Assembly: GCA_046327715.1 (NCBI GenBank)
Contig: JAXLXY010000015.1
Location: forward strand, 9,977 to 73,976
DNA from: JADJOM01 sp046327715
GTDB taxonomy: Bacteria > Gemmatimonadota > Gemmatimonadetes > Gemmatimonadales > GWC2-71-9
Direction of reading: 5' to 3'
DNA length: 64,000 bases
Below are positions 36,917 through 45,290 of this stretch, piece after piece (position 1 is the stretch's first letter; each line of letters starts with the position of its first letter). The notes below the pieces were generated by a model. It had not been told where the DNA came from, ran no database searches, and saw only the letters and a list, made by a program, of their open reading frames with translations. The position numbers and the translations under genes are program-made.

Positions 36917-38679
36917 GCGCCGCCACGTCCCTGCGTACCCACCGCGGCGGCAGCCTGCGCCGCGAGCACGTCGGCCAGACCGTCCGGCTCGGCGGTTGGG
37001 TGCACCGCACCCGCGACCTGGGCGGCGTGGTCTTCATGGACCTGCGCGACCGCGACGGCCTGGTGCAGCTCTCCTTCGACCCGCGGTTCACCCCGCCCGA
37101 GGTGTTGCGGCTGGCGGGGGCGGTGGGCACCGAGTCGGTCGTGCTCGTGGAGGGCGAGGTGGCGCTCCGGCCCGAGTCGGCCCGGGACGCCTCGATCGCC
37201 TCGCGCGAGGTCGAGGTGCAGGTGCGCACCTTCCAGGTGGTCGGGCCGGCGGTGGTGCCGGCCATCCCGGTGGCCCGGAAGGAGGGCGAGGAGCTGCCGG
37301 CCGAGGAGCTGCGGCTCAAGCACCGGGTGCTCGACCTGCGCCGCCCGGAGCTGCAACAGAACCTCCAGCTCCGCCACCGGCTGCTGCAGCGGGCCCGCGC
37401 CACGCTCGCGGCGGAGGGGTTCCTCGAGATCGAGACCCCGATCCTCACCAAGCCGACGCCCGAGGGGGCCCGGGACTACCTGGTGCCGAGCCGGGTGCAC
37501 CCCGGGGAGTTCTACGCCCTGCCGCAGTCGCCACAGATCTACAAGCAGCTGCTGATGGTGGCCGGCTACGACCGGTATTTCCAGATCGCCCGCTGCTTCC
37601 GCGACGAGGACCTGCGGGCCGACCGGCAGCCGGAGTTCACCCAGATCGACCTCGAGGCCTCGTTCGTCCGCCAGGACGACGTCATGGCCTTCATCGAGGC
37701 GGTGCTGGTGGCGCTGTGGGAGGAGGCGGGGCACCCGATCGCGCGGCCTTTCCGGCGGCTCCCGTACCGCGAGGCGATGGAGCGCTGGGGCATCGACAAG
37801 CCGGACCTTCGCTTCGGCTTCGAGATCACCGACCTGACCCGGAAGGTGGCCTCCGACGCGGCGGAATTCGTGTCCCAGGCGATCGCCGGCGGCGGGCGGG
37901 TGCGCGGACTGGTGGTGCCGGGCGCGGGCCTGAGCCGGAAGGACCTCGACGGGCTGACCCAGGTGGCCAAGGCGGCCCGGGCGGGCGGACTCATCTGGGC
38001 GCGGCTCGGCGCGCAGGGCTGGGAAGGGCAGGGGGTGAAGGCCATCGGTGCCGGCACGCTCGCCGCCCTGGGCGGCACCGCAGGCGACCTGCTGCTCGCG
38101 GTGACGGGCCCGGACGCGGTCACCAACCCGGCGCTGCACGCGGTGCGCACCGAGGTCATCCGGAAGCTGAACCCGGCGCCCCTCACGGCGCACGCCTTCT
38201 GCTGGGTGGTGGACTTCCCGCTCTTCGAGCGCGACGAGGCCAGCGGCGAGTGGATCTTCACCCACCACCCGTTCACCTCGCCCCACCCGGACGACGCGGC
38301 CTACTTCGAGAGCGACCCGGGCCGCTGCCGGGCGCTGCACTACGACGCGGTCTACAATGGGAATGAACTCGGCTCCGGCTCCATCCGCATCACGGACCCG
38401 GCCATGCAGTCGGCGGTGTTCCGGAAGCTGGGGATCGGGGCGGAGGACCAGCGCCGCCGGTTCGGGTTCCTGCTCGACGCGCTGGCCACCGGGGCGCCGC
38501 CGCACGGCGGCTTCGCGATCGGGTTCGACCGGGTGGCGATGCTGCTGTCCGGCGCCCTGAGCCTCCGGGACGTGATCGCGTTCCCGAAGACCACGGCGGC
38601 CCGCGCCCTCTTCGAGGGCGCCCCGACGCCGGTGAGCAACGAGGACCTCAGGGCCCTGCACGTGCAGGCGATCGAGTAG
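36913..38679 (+). CDS. aspS: Aspartyl-tRNA synthetase
   Basis: Class II synthetase of bacterial type, 588 aa. N-terminal OB anticodon-binding domain (VRLGGWVHRTRDLGGVVFMD), motif 2 region (YFQIARCFRDEDLRADRQPE, then FTQIDLEASF), the bacterial GAD insertion (about 280-420) and motif 3 (GFAIGFDRVAMLL). Discriminating versus non-discriminating activity toward tRNA-Asn cannot be read safely here. Coupled to the upstream PTS-type gene by ATGA. Confidence 0.97.
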   Translation: MSAATSLRTHRGGSLRREHVGQTVRLGGWVHRTRDLGGVVFMDLRDRDGLVQLSFDPRFTPPEVLRLAGAVGTESVVLVEGEVALRPESARDASIASREVEVQVRTFQVVGPAVVPAIPVARKEGEELPAEELRLKHRVLDLRRPELQQNLQLRHRLLQRARATLAAEGFLEIETPILTKPTPEGARDYLVPSRVHPGEFYALPQSPQIYKQLLMVAGYDRYFQIARCFRDEDLRADRQPEFTQIDLEASFVRQDDVMAFIEAVLVALWEEAGHPIARPFRRLPYREAMERWGIDKPDLRFGFEITDLTRKVASDAAEFVSQAIAGGGRVRGLVVPGAGLSRKDLDGLTQVAKAARAGGLIWARLGAQGWEGQGVKAIGAGTLAALGGTAGDLLLAVTGPDAVTNPALHAVRTEVIRKLNPAPLTAHAFCWVVDFPLFERDEASGEWIFTHHPFTSPHPDDAAYFESDPGRCRALHYDAVYNGNELGSGSIRITDPAMQSAVFRKLGIGAEDQRRRFGFLLDALATGAPPHGGFAIGFDRVAMLLSGALSLRDVIAFPKTTAARALFEGAPTPVSNEDLRALHVQAIE

Positions 38680-38696
38680 GCCCGGCACCCCGGGCC
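38679..38696 (+). terminator. Short hairpin after aspS
   Basis: Perfect 7-bp stem GGCCCGG/CCGGGCC around CACC, starting at the aspS stop codon. Without a T-run it is a weak terminator or attenuator before phoH. Confidence 0.3.
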
Positions 38697-38728
38697 GCGT
38701 GTACCCACGACCGACGGGAGGCGCACCC

Positions 38729-39679
38729 TTGGCCGACGACGTCCAGCACCGGCTCTCCACCGAAGGCGCCGACCCGCTCCTCCTGGCGGGCGTCAACGAG
38801 GCGAACCTCCTCGAGCTTGCCCGCGCCACCGGCGTCCGTGCCGCCCTGCGCGGCGACACGCTGACGCTGGGCGGCTCGCTGGAGCAGGTGGAACGGGCCA
38901 CCCCGGTGGTGCAGGGGATGCTGGAACTCGCCCGGATGGGCGAGACCGTGACGCCGGAGGACGTGGCGCGCCTGGTGGCGGCCGGGCCGCTGACCGAGGG
39001 GCCCGGCACCCTCGACCACAAGATCATCCTGCCCGGCCTGCGGCGGGTGATCGCCGCCAAGACCCAGGGCCAGCGCGACTACCTGCAGGCCATCGCCACC
39101 AACGACATCGTGGTGGGCATCGGCCCCGCCGGCACGGGCAAGACCTACCTGGCCGTGGCCAAGGCGGTCGAGGCGCTGGCGCGCAAGCGGGTGCGGCGCA
39201 TCGTGCTGGCGCGGCCGGCGGTGGAGGCGGGCGAGTCGCTCGGCTTCCTCCCCGGCGACCTGCAGGCCAAGGTCGATCCCTACCTGCGCCCGCTGTACGA
39301 CGCGCTGGAAGACATGATGCCGCACGACCGGGTGCAGAAGGCGCTCGAGCAGCGGATCATCGAGATCGCCCCGCTGGCCTACATGCGCGGCCGGACCCTG
39401 CAGGACGCGTTCATCATCCTCGACGAGGCCCAGAACGCGACCGGCGCGCAGATGAAGATGTTCCTCACCCGCCTCGGCGTGAACAGCAAGGTCGTGGTGA
39501 CCGGTGACAAGACCCAGATCGACCTCCCCCGGCGCGAGGACTCGGGGCTGGTGCAGATCGAGCGGATCCTTCCCGGCGTGGACGGCATCGCCTTCTGCTA
39601 CCTCGACGAGAACGACGTCGTCCGCCACCGCCTGGTCCGGGAGATCATCCGCGCCTACGCCGCGGACCAGCACGGTTGA
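38729..39679 (+). CDS. phoH: PhoH-family ATPase
   Basis: 316 aa from TTG 38729, which has GGGAGG seven bases upstream; GTG 38699 is an alternative without such a site. PhoH NTPase core: Walker A GIGPAGTGKTYLA, Walker B FIILDEAQN, with LARPAVEAGESLGFLPGD between, as in PhoH/YbeZ. An N-terminal region (1-85) resembles the KH-like part of PhoH. With pgpH and ybeY directly downstream it forms the common phoH-pgpH-ybeY group linked to RNA/ribosome maintenance. Confidence 0.95.
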   Translation: MADDVQHRLSTEGADPLLLAGVNEANLLELARATGVRAALRGDTLTLGGSLEQVERATPVVQGMLELARMGETVTPEDVARLVAAGPLTEGPGTLDHKIILPGLRRVIAAKTQGQRDYLQAIATNDIVVGIGPAGTGKTYLAVAKAVEALARKRVRRIVLARPAVEAGESLGFLPGDLQAKVDPYLRPLYDALEDMMPHDRVQKALEQRIIEIAPLAYMRGRTLQDAFIILDEAQNATGAQMKMFLTRLGVNSKVVVTGDKTQIDLPRREDSGLVQIERILPGVDGIAFCYLDENDVVRHRLVREIIRAYAADQHG

Positions 39680-41061
39680 GCACCGGCGGCCGTCTTCCCG
39701 GCCTGGCCGGGCGCTGGGCCCTCCTCCTCCTGCCGGCCGCCGCTGCCGGGTGGCCGCTGTTCCGGCCGGCCACCCTCCTGCTGCACTTCTTCTTCCTGAG
39801 CTTCTTCTGGCTCCTGCTGGCCTTCTACCGGCGGGAGACCTTTGCCAGCTGGCGCGAGCTCGGCGTCCTGGCGGCGCTCTTCGCCGTGACCCTCGGGCTG
39901 GGGTCCACCCTGGCGCGGCTGCTGCCGGCGGAGCCGGCGGTGCTGCCGGTGCCGCTCGCCGCCCTGCTCCTGACCCTGCTCTACAACGGCCGGCTCGCGA
40001 TGACCGCGACCGTCACCCTCGCCCTGGTCCTCGCCACGCTCGACGGCGGCATCGAGCGGGCGCCGCTGGTGTACGGCCTGGCGGGCGGAGTCTCCGGCGC
40101 GCTGGTGCTGCGCCGGGTGCGCCGCCGGTCGGAGCTCCATGCCGCCGCGCTCGCCATCGCGGCCGCCCTGGCCGGCGCGGCGCTGGTGGAGGGGGCGCAG
40201 GTGCGCGCGCCGTGGAGCGTGCTGGGCGCGCAGGCGGCGATCGGTGCGGGACTCGGCCTGATGCAGGTGGCTCTGGCCTCCCTGCTGCTGCCGCTGGCGG
40301 AGCGGGCCTCGGGCCGCACCACCGACCTCACCCTGCTCGAACTCGCCGACCCGACCCACCCGCTGCTGGCGCGGCTGGCCTGCGAGGCGCCGGGCACCTG
40401 GGCCCACAGTCTGATGGTGGCCAACCTCGCGGAGGCGGGGTGCAACCGCATCGGGGCCAACGGGCTGCTGGCGCGGGTGGGCGGGTACTTCCACGACGTG
40501 GGCAAGCTCGAGGCGCCGGAACTGTTCTTCGAGAACCTCGAGGGCCGGCTGGACGCCCATGCGGGATTGACGCCCCGGGAATCGGCGCGGCGGGTGCGCG
40601 CCCACGTGGAGGCGGGCCTGGTGCTGGCGGAGGCCGCGCGCCTGCCCAGGGTGGTCCAGCGATTCATCCCCGAGCACCACGGCACCGGCGCCCTCGAGTA
40701 CTTCCTGGGCGAGTTGCCGCCGGCCGAGCGGCTGCGCGCCGCGGCTGATGCGGATTTTCACTATGCCGGGCCCCGGCCGCAGACCCGCGAGACCGCGGTG
40801 CTCATGCTGGCCGATGCCGCGGAGGCCTCGGTGCGTGTGCTCGACGAGCGCACCCCGGATCGGGTCCGGCAGGTGCTGGCGCACCTGATCTCCCAGCGCC
40901 TGCAGGGCGGACAGTTCGACGAGGCCCCGCTGACCACGAGTGACCTCGCCCGGATCACCGACGCGTTCGTGCCCTTGCTCGCGGGGATGCACCACGCGCG
41001 GCCCGAGTATCCCCGCAGCGCCGGAGGGATCACCAGTGCATTCGGCCGCCGGCAGGCGTAG
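39676..41061 (+). CDS. pgpH: PgpH-like membrane HD phosphodiesterase (probable c-di-AMP hydrolase)
   Basis: 461 aa from TTG 39676 (overlaps the phoH stop). About seven membrane segments in residues 10-215 precede an HD domain with WAHSLMVANLAEAG, YFHDVGKLEAPELFFEN and PEHHGTG. These match the 7TM-HD family that hydrolyses c-di-AMP in Firmicutes. The large extracytoplasmic 7TMR-HDED domain of Listeria PgpH is missing, which explains the short length. Substrate inferred from family. Confidence 0.88.
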   Translation: MSTGGRLPGLAGRWALLLLPAAAAGWPLFRPATLLLHFFFLSFFWLLLAFYRRETFASWRELGVLAALFAVTLGLGSTLARLLPAEPAVLPVPLAALLLTLLYNGRLAMTATVTLALVLATLDGGIERAPLVYGLAGGVSGALVLRRVRRRSELHAAALAIAAALAGAALVEGAQVRAPWSVLGAQAAIGAGLGLMQVALASLLLPLAERASGRTTDLTLLELADPTHPLLARLACEAPGTWAHSLMVANLAEAGCNRIGANGLLARVGGYFHDVGKLEAPELFFENLEGRLDAHAGLTPRESARRVRAHVEAGLVLAEAARLPRVVQRFIPEHHGTGALEYFLGELPPAERLRAAADADFHYAGPRPQTRETAVLMLADAAEASVRVLDERTPDRVRQVLAHLISQRLQGGQFDEAPLTTSDLARITDAFVPLLAGMHHARPEYPRSAGGITSAFGRRQA

Positions 41062-41068
41062 GGACGTC

Positions 41069-41479
41069 GTGATCACGGTCGGGGGAAGGTCGCCCCTGCC
41101 CGCGGCGACCGTCGCCCGGGTGGCGCGCGCGGTGCTGGCAACCGCCCGCCGGCCGGTGGCCCGGCTGCAGGTCACCTGGCTGAGCCGGCCGGCCATGCAG
41201 CGGCTCAACCGGGAATGGAAGGGCCACGACTGCCCCACGGACGTGCTGTCGTTCGCGCTGCCGGCGCCCGACGGCACGATCACGGGGGACGTGTACATTT
41301 GCCCGGCGGTGGCCCGCCAGCAGGCGCGGGAGCTCGGCGTGCCGCCGCGGGAGGAGGCCATCCGGCTCGTGGTGCATGGGGCCCTCCACGTGCTGGGCCA
41401 CGACCACCCCGAGGGGCCCGCCCGCACCCGGTCCGCCATGTGGCGGGCGCAGGAACGCCTCGTCGCCAGGCTCGCATGA
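41069..41479 (+). CDS. ybeY: Endoribonuclease YbeY
   Basis: Metal-dependent RNase for 16S rRNA 3' maturation and ribosome quality control. The zinc motif HGALHVLGHDHPEG and the family segments LNREWKGHDCPTDVLSF and GDVYICP are intact. GTG 41069 gives 136 aa and fits the family N-terminus; GTG 41036, eight bases after GGAGG, would add 11 residues and overlap pgpH. Coupled with the next gene by an ATGA overlap. Confidence 0.93.
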   Translation: MITVGGRSPLPAATVARVARAVLATARRPVARLQVTWLSRPAMQRLNREWKGHDCPTDVLSFALPAPDGTITGDVYICPAVARQQARELGVPPREEAIRLVVHGALHVLGHDHPEGPARTRSAMWRAQERLVARLA

Positions 41480-42669
41480 TCGAAACGCTGCACCATCTGC
41501 TCACGCCGTTCGCGACCTTCTGCTTTGCGCTGTGGGCCGCGTGGCTCTCGTTTGCCGCGGAGGCGGACACCGAGGTGCCCCGGATCCTGGCCGACCAGCA
41601 GACCGGGGTGGGGGGGCGGCTGCCGCCGGCCCGCGCGCTCTATGCGGGGCACCTGTTCCTGCTGGTGCTCGCGGGGGCGGCGGCCGGCACCGCCGAGACC
41701 TGGTGGGAGTGGGCCCCCCTCGGGGCCACCCTGCGGCTGCTGCTGGCCGTGGTGCTGGTGTGGGTCGTCGCGAGCCTGCTGCCGCGGCTGCTGGCCGCGG
41801 TGGCGCCCGACCTGCCGCCGCTGGTGCGGCCCGCCGCCCTGCGCAGCCTGCGGGTGTTCGCGCCGCTGCTGGCGCTGGTGGCCCGCGCCGACAACCGCAT
41901 CCGCCCCCCGAGCCCCGCCATCAACCGGGAGAGCGGACCCGCCCGTCGCGACATGCTGCTCGGGCTCTTCTCCCTGGCCGACATGACCGTGGCGGAGGTG
42001 ATGACCCCGCGGATCGACATCATCGCGGTGGACACCGCCGCGACCGTCGACGAGGTGGTCGGCACCCTGCGCCGGTCCGAGCACGCGCGCATCCTGGTGT
42101 TCGATGGGCATCCCGACGCGGTGGTCGGCGTGCTGTACGCCAAGGACATGGTGGCCAGCCTCTCCACCGGCCAGGAGGCGGGGGAGTGGCAGGCGTTCAT
42201 CCGGCCGGCGGCGTTCGTGCCCGAGGGCAAGACGCTCGACCGGCAGCTGCGCGACTTCCAGCGCGGGCCGAGCCACCTGGCCGTGGTGGTGGATGAATTC
42301 GGGGGGACGGCGGGGCTCATCACGCTCGAGGACATCCTCGAGGAAGTGGTGGGGGAGATCCAGGACGAGCACGACACCGATGAGGTGCCGCCGATCCTCG
42401 AGGACGCCGAGGGGCGGCTCTCGGTGGAGGGCGGGGTGCCGCTGGCCGAGCTGGAGGCGCTCCTGGGGCACCACTTCCAGCGGGAGGACCTCGCCACGGT
42501 CGGCGGGCTGGCGCTCGATCTCTTCGGGCGGGTGCCGCGCAGCGGCGAGCGCACCGAGGTCGACGGCTACGAGCTCGTGGCGGAGCAGGTGGCGCGCCGC
42601 CGGGTGCGGCGGGTGCTGATCACCCGGCCCGCCCCCCTCCAGGCCGAGCCGGAGGAGGGCGCCGGATGA
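41476..42669 (+). CDS. CNNM/CorC-type CBS-domain membrane protein (first of pair)
   Basis: 397 aa. About three hydrophobic segments in the first 120 residues are a weak, partly degenerate version of the DUF21 membrane domain. Then a CBS pair: VAEVMTPRIDIIAVD (about 173), ILVFDGHPDAVVGVLYAKD and HLAVVVDEFGGTAGLITLED. It ends with a CorC_HlyC domain (GGLALDLFGRVPRSGER). The family is linked to magnesium/cobalt efflux or haemolysin-like functions. The start overlaps ybeY and its stop overlaps the second CNNM gene. Confidence 0.88.
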   Translation: MIETLHHLLTPFATFCFALWAAWLSFAAEADTEVPRILADQQTGVGGRLPPARALYAGHLFLLVLAGAAAGTAETWWEWAPLGATLRLLLAVVLVWVVASLLPRLLAAVAPDLPPLVRPAALRSLRVFAPLLALVARADNRIRPPSPAINRESGPARRDMLLGLFSLADMTVAEVMTPRIDIIAVDTAATVDEVVGTLRRSEHARILVFDGHPDAVVGVLYAKDMVASLSTGQEAGEWQAFIRPAAFVPEGKTLDRQLRDFQRGPSHLAVVVDEFGGTAGLITLEDILEEVVGEIQDEHDTDEVPPILEDAEGRLSVEGGVPLAELEALLGHHFQREDLATVGGLALDLFGRVPRSGERTEVDGYELVAEQVARRRVRRVLITRPAPLQAEPEEGAG

Positions 42670-43871
42670 TCTGGGTCGTCCTCGCCGTGGGTCTCGGGCT
42701 GGCCATCTTCGGCGCCGTCGCCGGCACCGCGCTGGTCTCCCTGAGCCGGCTCGAGCTCACCCGCGCGGTGGCCGGCCAGCTCAAGGGCAACGCCGGCTCC
42801 CTCGGCTGGCTGGCCCAGATGGAGGAGTATCTCGGCGTCACGGGCATCCTCACCGCGCTCGGCATGATCATCGTCGGCGCCGCGCTGCCCGCCTTCTTCA
42901 CCGGGTACACCCTCGCGGCCCTCGCCCTGGTACTCGTGCTGGTGGTGGTCCCCGGCGTGCTGCTGGCGGGCTACTTCATCCCCCGGTGGCTGGTACGGCC
43001 CCGCGCCGAGCGGCTGCGCAACCTCGTGGTGCCGCTGCTCAGGCTGCTGGCGTCCCTGGTCCGGCTGGTGCTCCCCGCCCGCGCCCTGCCCGGGGCGAGC
43101 GAACTCCGCGCGGTGTGGCGGGAGGGGGCGGCAACCGGGCTCGCCAAGGACGATGAGCTGCTGATGGTCGGCGGGGTGATGACCTTCACCGAGCGCCCGG
43201 CGCGCGAGGTCATGACCCCGCGCACCGAGCTCGTGGCGGTGGCGGAGCACGATGCCGTGGAGGACATTGCCGCCGTCTTCGCGCAGAGCGGGTACAGCCG
43301 GCTCCCGGTGTACCGCGGCACGCTCGACGAGATCGTCGGCATGCTGCACGCGTTCGACCTCTTCCGCCTGCGCCCCGGCGACCAGCTCCCGATCCGCCCG
43401 GTCGCCAACGCACCCGCCACCCGGACCTGCGGCGACCTGCTGCTCGACATGCAGCGGGAGCGCCGGCACCTGGCCGTGGTGCTCGACGAGTTCGGAGGCA
43501 CCCAGGGGATCGTGACCCTGGAGGACCTGCTGGAGGAGCTGGTGGGCGAGATCTTCGACGAGCACGACCCCGCGCCCGAGGCCGACCCCGCCGGGCCGCT
43601 CCTGTTCGAGACCGACGGTGGCACGCCGGTGAGCGCCATCGAGGAGCGGTTCGAGCTCCGGCTCCCGGAGGTGCGGGTCGGGACCGCCGGCGGCCTGCTG
43701 GCCGAGCTGGCCGGACGGATCCCCCAGGCCGGTGAACGTTTCCTGGTCCGCGGCCTCGAGTTCGAGGTGGTGCAGGCCTCGCCCACGAGGGTAGACCGGG
43801 TGCTGATCCGCCGCGGGGCCGCCCCGCCCATCGTGCTGGCCCCGCCCGCCACCGGAGGCGACCGACCGTGA
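42666..43871 (+). CDS. CNNM/CorC-type CBS-domain membrane protein (second of pair)
   Basis: 401 aa from ATG 42666. DUF21-like membrane region (first 120 residues; IFGAVAGTALVSLSRLELTR), CBS pair (REVMTPRTELVAVAEHD, YSRLPVYRGTLDEIVGMLH, HLAVVLDEFGGTQGIVTLED) and C-terminal CorC_HlyC domain (GTAGGLLAELAGRIPQAGERF). A paralogue of the preceding gene in the same order of domains. Adjacent paralogues could form a heteromer. Overlaps mgtE by 4 bases, suggesting a common divalent-metal role. Confidence 0.9.
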   Translation: MIWVVLAVGLGLAIFGAVAGTALVSLSRLELTRAVAGQLKGNAGSLGWLAQMEEYLGVTGILTALGMIIVGAALPAFFTGYTLAALALVLVLVVVPGVLLAGYFIPRWLVRPRAERLRNLVVPLLRLLASLVRLVLPARALPGASELRAVWREGAATGLAKDDELLMVGGVMTFTERPAREVMTPRTELVAVAEHDAVEDIAAVFAQSGYSRLPVYRGTLDEIVGMLHAFDLFRLRPGDQLPIRPVANAPATRTCGDLLLDMQRERRHLAVVLDEFGGTQGIVTLEDLLEELVGEIFDEHDPAPEADPAGPLLFETDGGTPVSAIEERFELRLPEVRVGTAGGLLAELAGRIPQAGERFLVRGLEFEVVQASPTRVDRVLIRRGAAPPIVLAPPATGGDRP

Positions 43872-45217
43872 GCCGCACCGCGACGATCGTGCGCTCCATG
43901 CTCGACCTGATCCGCCGGGGCAACCTGCGCGGGTTCCTCGCGCTGGCCGAGAAGGCGGAGCCGGCCGACCTCGGCGACGTGCTCTCCTCCCTCGACGACG
44001 AGCAGCGCCTCGAGGTGGTGAAGGCGCTGCCGGCGCGGCTCTCCGGCGCGGCGCTCGTCGAGATGACCGACGAGACCCAGGCCGAAGAAACCATGGAGAG
44101 CCTGGCGGAGGAGGCCCCTGCCACCGCGGGCGAGATCGTCGAGGAGCTGCCGGACGACGAGGCGGCCGACCTCGTCGGCGGCCTCGACCCGGAAGACCAG
44201 GAGCGGATCCTGGCCGAGGTGGAGGACCGACAGGACATCGAGGACCTGCTCCGCTACGACCCGGAGACCGCCGGCGGCCTCATGACCGCGCAGGTGGTGG
44301 CGGTCCGGGACGACACGGTGGCGGGGGAGGCCATCGAGTCGCTGCGCCGTCAGGCGGAAGAGATCGAGGACTTCACCCAGGTCTACGTCGTGGACGAGGC
44401 CGGGCACCTGCTGGGCGTCCTGCCCATCAAGGGCCTGGTGACCAGCCCCGCCAACCGTCCGGTGCGGGAGATCATGGAGGATACCGAGATCCGGGTGGCC
44501 CCCGAGATGGACCAGGAGGAAGTGGCCCGGATCATGAGCCGGTACAACGTGCCGGCGGTCCCGGTGGTGGATGGGGGCGGCAAGCTGCTGGGGCAGGTGA
44601 CCTTCGACGACGTCATCGACGTCGTGGAAGCGGAACAGACGGAGGACCTGCTCAAGTTCGGCGGCACCTCCGCCGACGAGGAGCTCGCCGCGCCGTGGAC
44701 CGGCGCCGTGCGCAGCCGCCTCCCGTGGCTGCTGGTGAACCTGGTGACCGCCTTCGCCGCCGGCGCGGTGGCTTCCTTCTTCGCGGACCGGGTGTCCGCC
44801 GTCCGTGCCCTCATCTTCTGGATGCCCGTCATCGCCGGGATGGGCGGCAACGGTGGCACCCAGGCCCTGGCCGTGACGGTGCGCCGGGTGGCGCTCGGGC
44901 TCATCCCGGTGGGCAAGGCCACCAGCATCGTGGGCAAGGAAGTCCTGGCGGGGATGGTGAACGGCGCCGTGAACGGGGCCGCCGCGGCCCTCGTGGCGAT
45001 GTCGCTCGGCCACGGCGCCAACCTGGGGCTGGTGGTGTTCCTGGCGATGACCTGCAACCTGCTGGTGGCGGGTTTCGCGGGCGCGTTCATCCCGCTGGTG
45101 CTCAACCGGATGGGCATCGATCCCGCCGTGGCGAGCTCGATCTTCGTGACCACCTTCACCGACGTCTGCGGGTACTCCCTCCTGTTCGGCCTGGCCGGCT
45201 GGCTGCTGCAGGTGTAA
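43868..45217 (+). CDS. mgtE: MgtE magnesium channel/transporter
   Basis: 449 aa from GTG 43868. MgtE N domain of acidic helical repeats (about 15-130), CBS pair (GGLMTAQVVAV at about 137; MSRYNVPAVPVVDGGGKLLG), plug helix and five membrane helices. The pore motif is FWMPVIAGMGGNGGTQALAV. Gating by cytosolic magnesium through the CBS dimer is known for the family. Last gene of a long overlapping run from phoH onwards, followed by a hairpin. Confidence 0.95.
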   Translation: MSRTATIVRSMLDLIRRGNLRGFLALAEKAEPADLGDVLSSLDDEQRLEVVKALPARLSGAALVEMTDETQAEETMESLAEEAPATAGEIVEELPDDEAADLVGGLDPEDQERILAEVEDRQDIEDLLRYDPETAGGLMTAQVVAVRDDTVAGEAIESLRRQAEEIEDFTQVYVVDEAGHLLGVLPIKGLVTSPANRPVREIMEDTEIRVAPEMDQEEVARIMSRYNVPAVPVVDGGGKLLGQVTFDDVIDVVEAEQTEDLLKFGGTSADEELAAPWTGAVRSRLPWLLVNLVTAFAAGAVASFFADRVSAVRALIFWMPVIAGMGGNGGTQALAVTVRRVALGLIPVGKATSIVGKEVLAGMVNGAVNGAAAALVAMSLGHGANLGLVVFLAMTCNLLVAGFAGAFIPLVLNRMGIDPAVASSIFVTTFTDVCGYSLLFGLAGWLLQV

Positions 45218-45224
45218 ACGGCTC

Positions 45225-45258
45225 GGCGGTTCGTGGGCCTGAGCGCCCGCGAACCGCC
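45225..45258. terminator. Hairpin between convergent mgtE and TonB-receptor gene
   Basis: GGCGGTTCG pairs with CGAACCGCC, extended inward by GGGC/GCCC, about 14 bp in all, 8 bases after the mgtE stop. No T-run. It may serve both convergent transcripts. Confidence 0.55.
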
Positions 45259-45290
45259 GTGCCTTCCTGCCGCCGGACCACCCTACCGCC

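Noticed and set aside
38679..38696. aspS-phoH hairpin as a strong intrinsic terminator
   Set aside because: No T-run and only a 7-bp stem; listed with low confidence only.
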